Origin: Streptomyces sp. ADI95-17
Lineage (GTDB): Bacteria > Actinomycetota > Actinomycetes > Streptomycetales > Streptomycetaceae
Direction of reading: 5' to 3'
NCBI RefSeq assembly: GCF_003846175.1
Contig: NZ_ML123044.1
Coordinates: 428,034-479,784, forward strand
Length of the DNA: 51,751 nucleotides
Shown: piece by piece, positions 32,529-40,737 of the stretch
How positions within the stretch are numbered: the first letter of the stretch is position 1
Layout: each line of letters starts with the position of its first letter
Translations under genes and position numbers: made by a program
Notes under the pieces: model-generated
What the model was told of the DNA's origin: nothing
Databases searched by the model: none
The model's input: only the letters and a program-made list of their open reading frames with translations

Positions 32529-32590
32529 AAAAGGGGTGTCATTCTCCAGATCAAACGGGCATCCGCTCGATGACACGCCGTTCCGGCCCC

Positions 32591-32596
32591 TAGGAT
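32591..32596 (+). promoter_or_regulatory. -10 box of a filP promoter
   Basis: TAGGAT lies 40 bases before the filP ATG, with TCGATG as a poor -35 seventeen bases upstream. This gives filP its own promoter, apart from scy read-through, and a leader of about 35 bases that holds an AGGAA ribosome site. Confidence 0.45.
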
Positions 32597-32636
32597 TCCC
32601 CCTAACACCTCACCGGTCTCATTCGACAGGAACCCC

Positions 32637-33575
32637 ATGAGCGACCCTTCCTCCCCCTTCGGCTTCGAGCTCGTGCGACGTGGATACGACCGCGGTCAGG
32701 TGGATGACCGCATTACCAAGCTCGTCGCCGACCGTGATAGTGCCCTCACCCGCATCACGTCTCTGGAAAAGCGCATCGAGGAGCTCCACCTCGAAACGCA
32801 GAACGCCCAGGCCCAGGTGAACGACGCGGAGCCGTCGTACGCCGGACTCGGCGCCCGTGTGGAGAAGATCCTGCGGCTGGCCGAGGAGGAGGCGAAGGAC
32901 CTGCGCGAGGAGGCCCGTCGCGCCGCCGAGCAGCACCGCGAGCTCGCCGAGTCGGCCGCCCAGCAGGTGCGCAACGACGCCGAGACGTTCGCCGCCGAGC
33001 GCAAGGCGAAGGCCGAGGACGAGGGCGTCCGGATCGTCGAGAAGGCCAAGGGTGAGGCCGGCTCGCTGCGTACGGAGGCCCAGAAGGACGCCGCGCAGAA
33101 GCGCGAGGAGGCGGATGCCCTCTTCGAGGAGACCCGCGCCAAGGCCGCCCAGGCCGCCGCGGACTTCGAGACCAACCTGGCCAAGCGCCGCGACCAGTCG
33201 GAGCGCGACCTCGCGTCCCGTCAGGCCAAGGCCGAGAAGCGTCTCGCCGAGATCGAGCACCGCGCCGAGCAGCTCCGCCTGGAGGCCGAGAAGCTCCGTA
33301 CGGACGCCGAGCGCCGGGCCCGTCAGACGGTGGAGACCGCGCAGCGCCAGTCCGAGGACATCGTGGCCGACGCGAACGCCAAGGCCGACCGGATCCGCAG
33401 CGAGTCGGAGCGCGAGCTGGCGGCGCTCACCAACCGCCGCGACTCGATCAACGCCCAGCTGACCAACGTCCGCGAGATGCTGGCCACGCTGACCGGTGCC
33501 GCGGTCGCCGCCGCCGGCACCCCCGCCGACGACGAGCCGGTCACCCGTGGTGTCCCGGCTCAGCAGGGCCGCTGA
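32637..33575 (+). CDS. filP: FilP, intermediate-filament-like coiled-coil protein
   Basis: Forms filament networks below growing hyphal tips and gives mechanical strength; interacts with DivIVA and Scy. The 312 residues start with FGFELVRRGYDRGQVDDRI, which resembles the membrane-binding start of DivIVA. A short helix and PSYAGLGARVEKILRLAEEEA come next, then an uninterrupted coiled coil to about residue 290 (LRDE, RHRAEQLRLEAEKLRTDAE type repeats) and a short disordered tail. Length fits S. coelicolor FilP (about 310). ATG 32637 has AGGAA five bases upstream. Confidence 0.95.
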   Translation: MSDPSSPFGFELVRRGYDRGQVDDRITKLVADRDSALTRITSLEKRIEELHLETQNAQAQVNDAEPSYAGLGARVEKILRLAEEEAKDLREEARRAAEQHRELAESAAQQVRNDAETFAAERKAKAEDEGVRIVEKAKGEAGSLRTEAQKDAAQKREEADALFEETRAKAAQAAADFETNLAKRRDQSERDLASRQAKAEKRLAEIEHRAEQLRLEAEKLRTDAERRARQTVETAQRQSEDIVADANAKADRIRSESERELAALTNRRDSINAQLTNVREMLATLTGAAVAAAGTPADDEPVTRGVPAQQGR

Positions 33576-33601
33576 CCCCGAGTACGTCAGCCGTACCCCT
33601 T

Positions 33602-33640
33602 GCGCGCCCGGTTCCGCCCTTGTGGTGGCGCCGGGCGCGC
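33602..33640. terminator. Hairpin after filP
   Basis: GCGCGCCCGG (33602-33611) pairs perfectly with CCGGGCGCGC (33631-33640) around 19 bases, 26 bases past the filP stop. The ABC gene begins 20 bases later and has a TAGCGT -10 box (33649-33654) that would give a leaderless mRNA. Confidence 0.6.
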
Positions 33641-33660
33641 GGCCGTTCTAGCGTGAACGC

Positions 33661-34662
33661 ATGATCGAGCTCGATGGCCTCACCAAGCGCTTCGGCAACA
33701 AGGTTGCCGTCGACCGGCTCTCCTGCCGGGTCAGACCCGGAATGGTGACGGGTTTTCTGGGGCCCAACGGGGCGGGCAAGTCCACGACGATGCGGATGAT
33801 GCTCGATCTCGACAACCCGACCAGCGGTTCGGTGCGCATCGACGGCAAGCACTACCGCGAGCTGGAAGAGCCGCTGAAGTACATCGGGGCGCTGCTGGAC
33901 GCCAAGTCGATGCACGGCGGACGCAGCGCGTACAACAATCTGCTCTGTCTCGCGCAGAGCAACCGCATCCCGGAGAGCCGGGTCGCCGAGGTGCTGGACA
34001 CCGTCGGGCTGACCGCGGTGGCGAAGAAGAAGTCGAAGGGCTTCTCGCTCGGCATGGGCCAGCGGCTGGGCATCGCCGCGGCGCTGCTCGGCGACCCGCA
34101 GGTGCTGCTCTTCGACGAACCGGTCAACGGCCTCGATCCCGAGGGCATCCACTGGATCCGCAATCTGATGAAGACGCTCGCCTCGGAAGGCCGGACGATC
34201 TTCGTCTCCTCGCACCTGATGAGCGAAATGGCCCTCACCGCCGACCATTTGATCGTGATCGGTCAGGGCCGGCTGCTCGCCGACACGTCGATGGCCGACT
34301 TCATCCACCAGAACTCCCGCAGCTACGTACGGCTGCGCTCGCCGCAGCAGGAGCGGCTGCGCGACGTGCTGCACGAGGCGGGGCTGATCGTGGTCGAGAC
34401 CGGGGGCGGCACGCTGGAGATCGACGGCGCGACGACCGAGGCGCTGGGCGAGCTCGCCGCGCAGCACCAGATCGTGCTGCACGAGCTGAGTGCCCAGCGG
34501 GCCTCCCTGGAGGAAGCGTTCATGCAGATGACGGCGGACTCCGTGGAGTACCACGCGCACTCGGACCATGCCTCGGCGCCACCGCCGGCGGGCCCGCAGT
34601 GGGGCGAACAGTGGAACCGGCAGTCCGGTGGCGGCGCCGCCGGCAGCGGCAAGGAGGTGTGA
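33661..34662 (+). CDS. ABC transporter ATP-binding protein (pair 1)
   Basis: A 333-residue ATPase of the ABC-2 export type. Walker A is GPNGAGKST (about 37-45), the signature is FSLGMGQRLGIA, Walker B VLLFDEPVNGLDP and the switch His is in VSSHLMSEM. The family usually ends near 300; here a His/Pro/Gly-rich tail of about 35 residues follows. No ribosome site is seen, while a -10-like TAGCGT lies six bases before ATG 33661, so leaderless translation is likely. The permease gene follows within five bases. Cargo unknown. A 98-bp segment is nearly identical to the second pair's ATPase. Confidence 0.93.
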   Translation: MIELDGLTKRFGNKVAVDRLSCRVRPGMVTGFLGPNGAGKSTTMRMMLDLDNPTSGSVRIDGKHYRELEEPLKYIGALLDAKSMHGGRSAYNNLLCLAQSNRIPESRVAEVLDTVGLTAVAKKKSKGFSLGMGQRLGIAAALLGDPQVLLFDEPVNGLDPEGIHWIRNLMKTLASEGRTIFVSSHLMSEMALTADHLIVIGQGRLLADTSMADFIHQNSRSYVRLRSPQQERLRDVLHEAGLIVVETGGGTLEIDGATTEALGELAAQHQIVLHELSAQRASLEEAFMQMTADSVEYHAHSDHASAPPPAGPQWGEQWNRQSGGGAAGSGKEV

Positions 34663-34667
34663 CGACG

Positions 34668-35447
34668 ATGGCATCGGTACCCGCGGTCCTGACCTCCGAG
34701 TGGACCAAGATCCGTACGGTCTCCTCGACCGTCTGGACGCTGATCTCCGCGTTCGTCGTCACCGTCGCGATGAGCGCGGCGCTCTGCGCCCTGATGAACT
34801 CCCAGTTCGACGACCTCCCGGTGGCGGAGCGGGCCACCTTCGACCCGACCCTGATCAGCTTCTCCGGCATGGTCCTCGGCCAGCTGGCCATGGTCGTCTT
34901 CGGTGTGCTGGTGGTGGGTACGGAGTACAGCTCCGGGATGATCCGCACCTCGCTGGCGGCGGTGCCCCAGCGCGGTTCGTTCCTGTTCAGCAAGGTCGCG
35001 GTGGCCGGGGTGCTGGCCCTGGTGGTCGGCATCGCGACCAGTTTCGTCTCGTTCTTCCTCGGGCAGGCCCTGCTCGGCGACCACCACACGGACATCGGCG
35101 CGGACAACGTGCTGCGCGCGGTCGTGGGCGGTGGCCTCTACATGGGGCTGATCGGGATCTTCTCCATGGGCGTGGCGACGATGCTGCGCAGCTCCATGCT
35201 GTCGCTCGGCATCCTGATGCCGTTCTTCTTCCTGGTCTCCCAGATCCTGTCGGCGGTGCCGGGGGCGAAGAAGGTCGCGCGCTACTTCCCCGACCAGGCC
35301 GGTTCCAAGATCATGCAGGTGGTCCCCGACGCGATGAACAGCGACCCGGCTCCGTACGGGCCGTGGGGCGGGCTCGGGATTCTGGTCGCCTGGGTGGCGG
35401 CCGCGCTGATCGGCGGCTACGTCGTGCTGAAGAAGCGCGACGCCTGA
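34668..35447 (+). CDS. ABC-2 type permease (pair 1)
   Basis: A 259-residue membrane protein with six hydrophobic segments (for example VWTLISAFVVTVAMSAAL, LGQLAMVVFGVLVVG, VAGVLALVVGIATSFVSFFL and LGILVAWVAAALIGGYVVL) and the ABC-2 landmark LTSEWTKIRTVSSTVWTL at the N-terminus, shared with pair 2. I chose ATG 34668, ten bases after AAGGAGG; GTG 34659 is too close to it. It forms the transmembrane half for the ATPase at 33661-34662. Confidence 0.92.
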   Translation: MASVPAVLTSEWTKIRTVSSTVWTLISAFVVTVAMSAALCALMNSQFDDLPVAERATFDPTLISFSGMVLGQLAMVVFGVLVVGTEYSSGMIRTSLAAVPQRGSFLFSKVAVAGVLALVVGIATSFVSFFLGQALLGDHHTDIGADNVLRAVVGGGLYMGLIGIFSMGVATMLRSSMLSLGILMPFFFLVSQILSAVPGAKKVARYFPDQAGSKIMQVVPDAMNSDPAPYGPWGGLGILVAWVAAALIGGYVVLKKRDA

Positions 35448-35455
35448 CCGCTCGA

Positions 35456-35478
35456 CGGGCGGCACCGCGTGCCGCCCG
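35456..35478. terminator. Terminator after ABC pair 1
   Basis: CGGGCGGCAC and GTGCCGCCCG form a perfect 10-bp stem with a 3-base loop, nine bases after the permease stop. It separates the two ABC units, which are thus likely independent transcripts. Confidence 0.7.
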
Positions 35479-35637
35479 ACCGGCCCGGAAGCCTCGCCTC
35501 CGCTCCGCCCGGGGCGACGCGCAGCACAACGGCTTGGCCGGAACCGTCAAGGCCTGGATATCCTCCTAACTCTTACGGGGGCGTGCGGCCACATGGCCTG
35601 GGCCCCGACGACAGATGTGAGTCGATGGGGCTGGAGC

Positions 35638-36762
35638 ATGATCGAGGCAATCGGCCTGACCAAGCGCTACGGCGCGAAGACGGCCGTGCACAACCTTTCC
35701 TTCCAGGTGCGGCCGGGCGCCGTCACCGGATTCCTCGGTCCCAACGGGTCGGGCAAGTCCACCACCATGCGCATGATCCTGGGCCTGGATCAGCCGACCT
35801 CCGGTCATGTGACGATCGGCGGCCACCCCTTCCGCAGCCTGCCGAACGCGCCGCGCCAGGTGGGCGCGCTGCTGGACGCGAAGGCGGTGCACGGCGGACG
35901 CAGCGCCCGTAACCACCTCCTCTCGTTGGCGCAGCTCGCCGGCATCCCGGCCGCCCGGGTCGACGAGGTGCTCGGGGTCGTCGGTCTCCAGGACGTCGCG
36001 CGCAAGCGGTCCAAGGGCTTCTCGCTCGGCATGGGCCAGCGGCTGGGCATCGCTGCGGCGCTGCTCGGCGACCCGCAGGTGCTGCTCTTCGACGAACCGG
36101 TCAACGGCCTGGACCCCGAGGGCATCCTCTGGGTCCGCAATCTGATGAAGATGCTGGCGTCCGAGGGGCGTACGGTCTTCGTCTCCAGCCACCTGATGAG
36201 CGAGATGGCGCTCACCGCCGACCATCTGATCGTGATCGGCCGGGGCCAGCTGCTCTCCGATATGAGCGTCAAGGACTTCATCTCGGCCAATTCGGCCGAC
36301 TTCGCCCGGGTGCGGGTCGCGGACGGTCCCGCGGAGCGGCGCGAGAAGCTGACCGCCTCGCTCACCGAGGCCGGCGGACAGGTCATGTCCGAGCCGGGCG
36401 GGGCGCTGCGGGTCACCGGGCTGCCGCTGCCGCGGATCAGCGACGTGGCGCACGAGGCGGATGTCCGGCTGTGGGAGCTCTCGCCGCACCAGGCCTCGCT
36501 GGAGGAGGCGTACATGCGGATGACCCAGGGCGTCGTGGACTACCGCTCGACGGCGGACCAGAAGGCGGGGCTGCAGCCGCCGGCCGCGCCGCACGGCTAC
36601 GCGCAGCCGGGGTACGAGGTTCCGCGGCAGCCGGAGACGCCGCAGCAGAACTGGTACGCCCCGCCGCCGCCCGGACAGAACCCGTACGCGGCAGCCCCGG
36701 ACCGGCCGGCCCCGGCCGCCCCGGACCTGACCAAGCGCGAAACCAGCGAGGACCCCCGATGA
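35638..36762 (+). CDS. ABC transporter ATP-binding protein (pair 2)
   Basis: A 374-residue paralogue of the ATPase of pair 1: GPNGSGKST (Walker A), FSLGMGQRLGIA, VLLFDEPVNGLDP, VSSHLMSEMALTADH. It differs by a long C-terminal extension of about 70 residues rich in Pro, Gln, Tyr and Ala (GYAQPGYEVPRQPETPQQ), which could interact with other proteins. ATG 35638 (MIEAIGLTKRYG) aligns with the start of pair 1; GGGG lies eight bases upstream. The next gene starts inside its stop codon. Confidence 0.92.
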   Translation: MIEAIGLTKRYGAKTAVHNLSFQVRPGAVTGFLGPNGSGKSTTMRMILGLDQPTSGHVTIGGHPFRSLPNAPRQVGALLDAKAVHGGRSARNHLLSLAQLAGIPAARVDEVLGVVGLQDVARKRSKGFSLGMGQRLGIAAALLGDPQVLLFDEPVNGLDPEGILWVRNLMKMLASEGRTVFVSSHLMSEMALTADHLIVIGRGQLLSDMSVKDFISANSADFARVRVADGPAERREKLTASLTEAGGQVMSEPGGALRVTGLPLPRISDVAHEADVRLWELSPHQASLEEAYMRMTQGVVDYRSTADQKAGLQPPAAPHGYAQPGYEVPRQPETPQQNWYAPPPPGQNPYAAAPDRPAPAAPDLTKRETSEDPR

Positions 36763-37628
36763 CAACGCCGACCACGCCGCCGACGCCGTCGGCCCCGCAG
36801 CAGCAGCCGGCCCCGGCCCCGCAGGCCGCACCGGCCGGTTTCTACACCTCGCCGATCCCGGTGCGCCGGGCCACCCTGGGCGATGCGATCGCCTCCGAGT
36901 GGACCAAGATCCGCTCGGTGCGCTCCACGATGTGGACGCTCGGCGTGATGATCGTGCTGCTGCTCGGGATCGGGCTGCTGGCCGCGGTCGCGGTCGACAG
37001 CGCCGGCAGCGATCTGGGCTCGACGCCGGTGCTCAGCCTCGGCTTCTTCGGGGTGCTGCTGGGATCGATCTGTGTGATCACGCTCGGTGTGATGACCATC
37101 GCGTCGGAGTACGGCACGGGCATGATCCGTACGACGCTGACCGCCTGCCCCAGCCGGGCCCGGGTGCTGAGCGCGAAGGCGATCGTCTTCTTCCTGCTCA
37201 CCTTCGTGATCACGACCCTGATGACCGCGCTGGTCGGGGTGTTGCAGACGGCGCTCATCGACAGCGCCGCGCCCTCCGGTGACGACTGGCTGCGCGCGAC
37301 GGTCGGCGTCGGTCTCTACACCGCGGCTCTGGGGCTGCTCTCGCTCGCGGTCGGCGCCCTCATCCGGCACTCCGCAGGTGCGATCACGATCATGATCGGT
37401 GTGGTGCTGCTGCCGCTGGTGCTGGCCATGTTCATGTTCACGGACTCGCTCAACGACCTGCGGATGGCGCTCTTCGAGTACTCGATCCCCAACCAGCTCA
37501 GCGCGTTCTACTCCACCTCGGTCGCCGATTCGGGACCGTCCGGCTGGGACCCGCTGTGGATCATGCTCGGGGTCTCCGCCGTGGCGCTGCTCGGCGCGTA
37601 CACCGCCCTGGACCGACGGGACGTCTGA
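36759..37628 (+). CDS. ABC-2 type permease (pair 2)
   Basis: A 289-residue membrane protein. A Pro/Gln/Ala-rich cytoplasmic leader of about 30 residues precedes the SEWTKIRSVRSTMWTL element and six hydrophobic segments (VMIVLLLGIGLLAAVAV, GFFGVLLGSICVITLGV, TIMIGVVLLPLVLAMFMF and others). ATG 36759 overlaps the ATPase stop (ATGA). The leader's composition matches the tail of the ATPase, suggesting the two disordered ends evolved together or interact. Confidence 0.92.
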   Translation: MTTPTTPPTPSAPQQQPAPAPQAAPAGFYTSPIPVRRATLGDAIASEWTKIRSVRSTMWTLGVMIVLLLGIGLLAAVAVDSAGSDLGSTPVLSLGFFGVLLGSICVITLGVMTIASEYGTGMIRTTLTACPSRARVLSAKAIVFFLLTFVITTLMTALVGVLQTALIDSAAPSGDDWLRATVGVGLYTAALGLLSLAVGALIRHSAGAITIMIGVVLLPLVLAMFMFTDSLNDLRMALFEYSIPNQLSAFYSTSVADSGPSGWDPLWIMLGVSAVALLGAYTALDRRDV

Positions 37629-37659
37629 CCCGTCCGGTCCGTCCCCGCCCGGCGGGGGC

Positions 37660-37989
37660 TCAGTAGCGAGGCGCGTTCCTGGACCGCTGCACCTGTGTGG
37701 TGCGGCGGTCCTTCGCGTTCCAGCACGCCTTGTGCCAGTGCCTGCGGTCGTCGATGCCGCCGTACTCGGACCAGGCCACCAGGTGCGGGACGCCGGAGGG
37801 GATCTCCTGGTCGCAGCCGGGGCAGCGGTAGCGCTTGCCCGCCGCGCTCGCGCCACTGACCGGGCGGACGGACCACTGCTCGCCCTGCCACTCCTCGGCC
37901 CGTCCCCCGCCGCCGTACCGGGCCCCCGCCTCCGCTGTGCTGTCGTGGGGACTCTCGCCGCCTCGGGGGCGGTTGCGGCGCGGGGACAC
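37660..37989 (-). CDS. Small zinc-ribbon-like protein
   Basis: A 109-residue protein of unknown function. The N-terminal half is Arg/Gly/Ser-rich and probably disordered. The C-terminal half has CPGCDQEI (Cys56, Cys59), then HLVAWSEYGG, then HWHKACW (His86, Cys89), spacing that fits a single zinc site. GTG 37989 has GAGGT upstream. As I recall, relatives in Streptomyces are labelled ATP/GTP-binding protein; no P-loop is visible. It converges with the ABC permease 31 bases away. Confidence 0.75.
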   Translation of the reverse strand: MSPRRNRPRGGESPHDSTAEAGARYGGGGRAEEWQGEQWSVRPVSGASAAGKRYRCPGCDQEIPSGVPHLVAWSEYGGIDDRRHWHKACWNAKDRRTTQVQRSRNAPRY

Positions 37990-38200
37990 GTGACACCTCA
38001 CGGGGCAGGCTGGGCAGTTCCCGTCCAGCGTAGGGCCATTTGGCCGACGCGGGCGTCCGGCGCCTCGCGGGACGGTGTCCCGGGAGGGGTGAGTTACCGG
38101 AAAATCGCAACAACTTGCCGCCGGACCGTGCCTTTGGCACGTGTCAGACGTTGTTGCTGAACAGGGGAGAGCCGCGTCGGCCGCAAGGAGGCAATTGGCG

Positions 38201-39244
38201 ATGCGTGTGGGAACGTTCGTACTGGCAGCCCAGTTTCCGGGGCAGGGGCCGGGGGAAGCGCTGCACCGCGCGATCCGGTCCACCGAGGTCGCGGAGGAAT
38301 CCGGCCTCGACTCGGTCTGGCTGGCAGAGCATCATTTCGTGCCGTACGGGGTCTGCCCGTCCGCCGTCACACTGGCCGCGCTGCTGCTCGGCCGCACCCG
38401 CAGGATCCGGGTGGGCACGGCGGTGAGCGTGCTGTCGACCCAGCATCCGGTGGCGCTCGGCGAACAGGCCGCGCTGCTCCATCTCACCAGCGGCGGCCGG
38501 TTCACGCTCGGCGTCGGCCGGGGCGGCCCCTGGGTGGATCTGGAGGTGTTCGGCGGGGGCCTGGAGGCGTACGAGAAGGGCTTCCCGGAATCGCTGGAGC
38601 TGCTGCTCGACTGGCTGGCCGAGCCGCGGGTGGCCGGGCGCGGCGAGCGGTACGGATTCCGCGAGGTCGCCGTGGTCCCCCGGGCCGACGAGCTGCTCGC
38701 CGAGGACGGCGGCGAGAGCCCCGGCGGTCCCGAGGTGATCGTCGCGTGCACCTCCCCGAAGACGGTGAGGCTCGCCGCGGAGAACGGCCTGCCGATGCTG
38801 CTCGGGATGCACTGCGGAGACCAGGAGAAGGCCGACATGGTCGCCCTGTGGCGCTCCACCGCGCTCGCCGCGGGCCGCTCGCCCGAGAGCGTCCGCGAGG
38901 CCGGGCACGTGTCCGCCGGGGTGGCCCAGATCGCCGACCGCCCCGAGGAGGCGACGGAGACGCTCGTGAAGGCGATGCCGGGCTGGCTGCGACAGGGGCT
39001 GGACGCCCATGTGACGGTCGACGGCCGGCACCGGGTGATGCGCGATCCGGTCGCGTACACGGAGATGCTGTGCGGTATTCATCCGGTGGGCCCGCCCCGG
39101 CTCGCCGCCGACCGGCTCGCCGCCACCGCCGAGCGGACGGGCATCACCCGCTTCGCACTCCTGGTGGAGGGTTCGGGAGACCTGGCGGCCACGGAGGAGA
39201 ACGTAGCGCGGCTGGGCACCGAGGTGCTCCCGCTGCTCACCTGA
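38201..39244 (+). CDS. LLM class (luciferase-like) flavin-dependent oxidoreductase
   Basis: A 347-residue TIM-barrel protein of the bacterial luciferase superfamily, which uses F420 or reduced FMN. Visible landmarks: MRVGTFVLAAQFPGQ, STEVAEESGLDSVWLAEHHF, the RIRVGTAVSVLSTQHPVALGEQAALLHLTSGGRFTLGVGRG core and a C-terminal GITRFALLVEGSG. AAGGAGG lies nine bases before ATG 38201. Substrate and cofactor choice cannot be told. It converges with the SCO5389-type gene, sharing a hairpin terminator. Confidence 0.92.
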   Translation: MRVGTFVLAAQFPGQGPGEALHRAIRSTEVAEESGLDSVWLAEHHFVPYGVCPSAVTLAALLLGRTRRIRVGTAVSVLSTQHPVALGEQAALLHLTSGGRFTLGVGRGGPWVDLEVFGGGLEAYEKGFPESLELLLDWLAEPRVAGRGERYGFREVAVVPRADELLAEDGGESPGGPEVIVACTSPKTVRLAAENGLPMLLGMHCGDQEKADMVALWRSTALAAGRSPESVREAGHVSAGVAQIADRPEEATETLVKAMPGWLRQGLDAHVTVDGRHRVMRDPVAYTEMLCGIHPVGPPRLAADRLAATAERTGITRFALLVEGSGDLAATEENVARLGTEVLPLLT

Positions 39245-39266
39245 CGGGTAGTAGGAAGGTACGGGG

Positions 39267-39314
39267 GCTGCCGCTCCGGAACCAGTTGCGCCGATCGCGG
39301 TCCGGAACGGCAGC
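39267..39314. terminator. Shared terminator between convergent genes
   Basis: GCTGCCGCTCCGGA (39267-39280) pairs with TCCGGAACGGCAGC (39301-39314), 13 of 14 positions, around a 20-base loop. It lies in the 76-bp gap between the LLM gene and the opposing small gene. Confidence 0.75.
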
Positions 39315-39320
39315 AAGCGT

Positions 39321-39713
39321 TTAGCAGTCCCGTAGCTCGGGCGACTGGTTGAGCAGCTGGCCCCTCACCGAGGTGAAGCGGGCCAGACGCTCGTCGACCG
39401 ACGGATCCAGCGGGAACACCGCGACGCGGTGGCAGTTCTGAAATGCCAGACGCACCCCGAAGTGCCGCTGCAGTGCGCCGCGGATCGCATCACTCGCGAG
39501 CGCGCGCAGCAGCTGACCACGTGCCTGCTCGTCCGGCGGGGGCGTCTGGTTGTCGGCGAACTCTCCGCCGTCGACCTTCAGCTGAGCCACCAGAGAGCTG
39601 ATCATCTCCCATGCGTAGGGCAGGGAGGTCCGGACGCAGTCGACGAAGTCGGCTTCGTCGACCTCGCCTCGCTCGGCCTGTTCCAACAGCGCCGGTGAGA
39701 CGTCGAGCGACAT
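39321..39713 (-). CDS. SCO5389 family protein of unknown function
   Basis: A 130-residue soluble, acidic protein starting MSLDVSPALLEQAERGEVDE with no signal or membrane helix. It has a conserved-looking block CVRTSLPYAWEMISSL, a linker NQTPPPDEQARGQLL and a C-terminal part RHFGVRLAFQNCHRVAVFP. GGAG lies seven bases before the ATG. I recognise the family name from Streptomyces annotation only; no enzyme motif is evident. It is divergent from nucS across a 270-bp spacer containing a large hairpin. Confidence 0.8.
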   Translation of the reverse strand: MSLDVSPALLEQAERGEVDEADFVDCVRTSLPYAWEMISSLVAQLKVDGGEFADNQTPPPDEQARGQLLRALASDAIRGALQRHFGVRLAFQNCHRVAVFPLDPSVDERLARFTSVRGQLLNQSPELRDC

Positions 39714-39870
39714 GGGTTCTCCTCTCGCGACCCCGACGCCGGGCCGGGGCCTTACGGGCAGGGAAGGAGGACGGCGACGCAGCGTACACAGACGGCGACC
39801 TCCTGCTTCCACGGTAAGGGTGCGGTCCGGGCCGCACCAGGAGATTGGGAACACAACCGGCCAATAACGA

Positions 39871-39907
39871 AGGGGCGCAAAGAGGGGCAAGCCCCGACTG
39901 CGCCCCT
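39871..39907. other. Strong two-layer hairpin inside a divergent promoter region
   Basis: AGGGGCGCA (39871-39879) pairs with TGCGCCCCT (39899-39907), and inside it GGGGC (39884-39888) pairs with GCCCC (39891-39895). Because the flanking genes point away from it, it is not an ordinary terminator for either. It could end a short antisense or small RNA, or sit in a leader. Confidence 0.6.
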
Positions 39908-39983
39908 CGTGCACTAGCAGGGTGACGGGAGTGGCAGGGGGAGAATCGCGTGGAGCACCCCTCGTCGAGTAGCGTTGCCGACC

Positions 39984-40655
39984 ATGCGTCTCGTCATCGC
40001 CCGCTGCTCCGTGGACTACGCCGGCCGGCTCACGGCCCACCTGCCCTCCGCTCCCCGTCTGATCCTGGTGAAGGCGGACGGGAGTGTGTCGATCCACGCC
40101 GACGACAGGGCGTACAAACCCCTCAACTGGATGTCACCGCCCTGCACGCTGAAGGAGGGCACCGACGACACCGCGGGCGTCTGGACCGTGGTGAACAAAG
40201 CGGGCGAGAAACTGATCATCACGATGGAGGAAATCCTCCACGACTCGTCCCATGAGCTCGGGGTCGACCCGGGCCTGATCAAGGACGGCGTCGAGGCGCA
40301 CCTCCAGGAGCTGCTCGCCGACCGCATCGAGATCCTCGGCGAGGGCTACACCCTGATCCGCCGTGAGTACTTCACCGCCATCGGCCCGGTCGACATCCTG
40401 TGCCGGGACGCCGACGGCCAGACCGTCGCGGTGGAGCTGAAGCGGCGCGGCGACATCGACGGCGTGGAGCAGCTGACCCGCTATCTGGAGCTGCTCAACC
40501 GCGATCCGCACCTCGCCCCGGTGAAGGGCGTCTTCGCGGCTCAGGAGATCAAGCCGCAGGCGCGGGTACTGGCGACGGACCGCGGCATCGGCTGTGTCGT
40601 TCTCGACTACGACGCGATGCGCGGCATCGAGGACGACAAGCTCCGGCTGTTCTGA
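39984..40655 (+). CDS. nucS: NucS/EndoMS mismatch-specific endonuclease
   Basis: Carries out the non-canonical mismatch repair of actinobacteria, which lack MutS/MutL, by cutting both strands at mismatches. The 223 residues show the N-terminal DNA-binding part ([16 protein letters not shown]) and a RecB-like nuclease core with Asp137, Glu151 and Lys153 ([22 protein letters not shown]). The C-terminus DDKLRLF resembles the beta-clamp-binding motif of the family. Length fits (about 223). ATG 39984 aligns with the usual start; a ribosome site is not evident. Confidence 0.95.
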   Translation: MRLVIARCSVDYAGRLTAHLPSAPRLILVKADGSVSIHADDRAYKPLNWMSPPCTLKEGTDDTAGVWTVVNKAGEKLIITMEEILHDSSHELGVDPGLIKDGVEAHLQELLADRIEILGEGYTLIRREYFTAIGPVDILCRDADGQTVAVELKRRGDIDGVEQLTRYLELLNRDPHLAPVKGVFAAQEIKPQARVLATDRGIGCVVLDYDAMRGIEDDKLRLF

Positions 40656-40689
40656 CCCGCCCGCTCCCCCAGCTCCTCACCGGTCCCCG

Positions 40690-40718
40690 ACGCCGGACGT
40701 GCGTGTCACGTCCGGCGT
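40690..40718. terminator. Bidirectional terminator after nucS
   Basis: ACGCCGGACGTG and CACGTCCGGCGT form a perfect 12-bp stem with a 5-base loop between the convergent nucS and NTPase genes. Confidence 0.85.
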
Positions 40719-40737
40719 TCGTTCGTTCCGGGGCGGC

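Noticed and set aside
33661..37628. An antibiotic cluster around the tandem ABC exporters
   Set aside because: No biosynthetic enzymes adjoin; the exporters sit between cytoskeletal and repair genes in a conserved core region.
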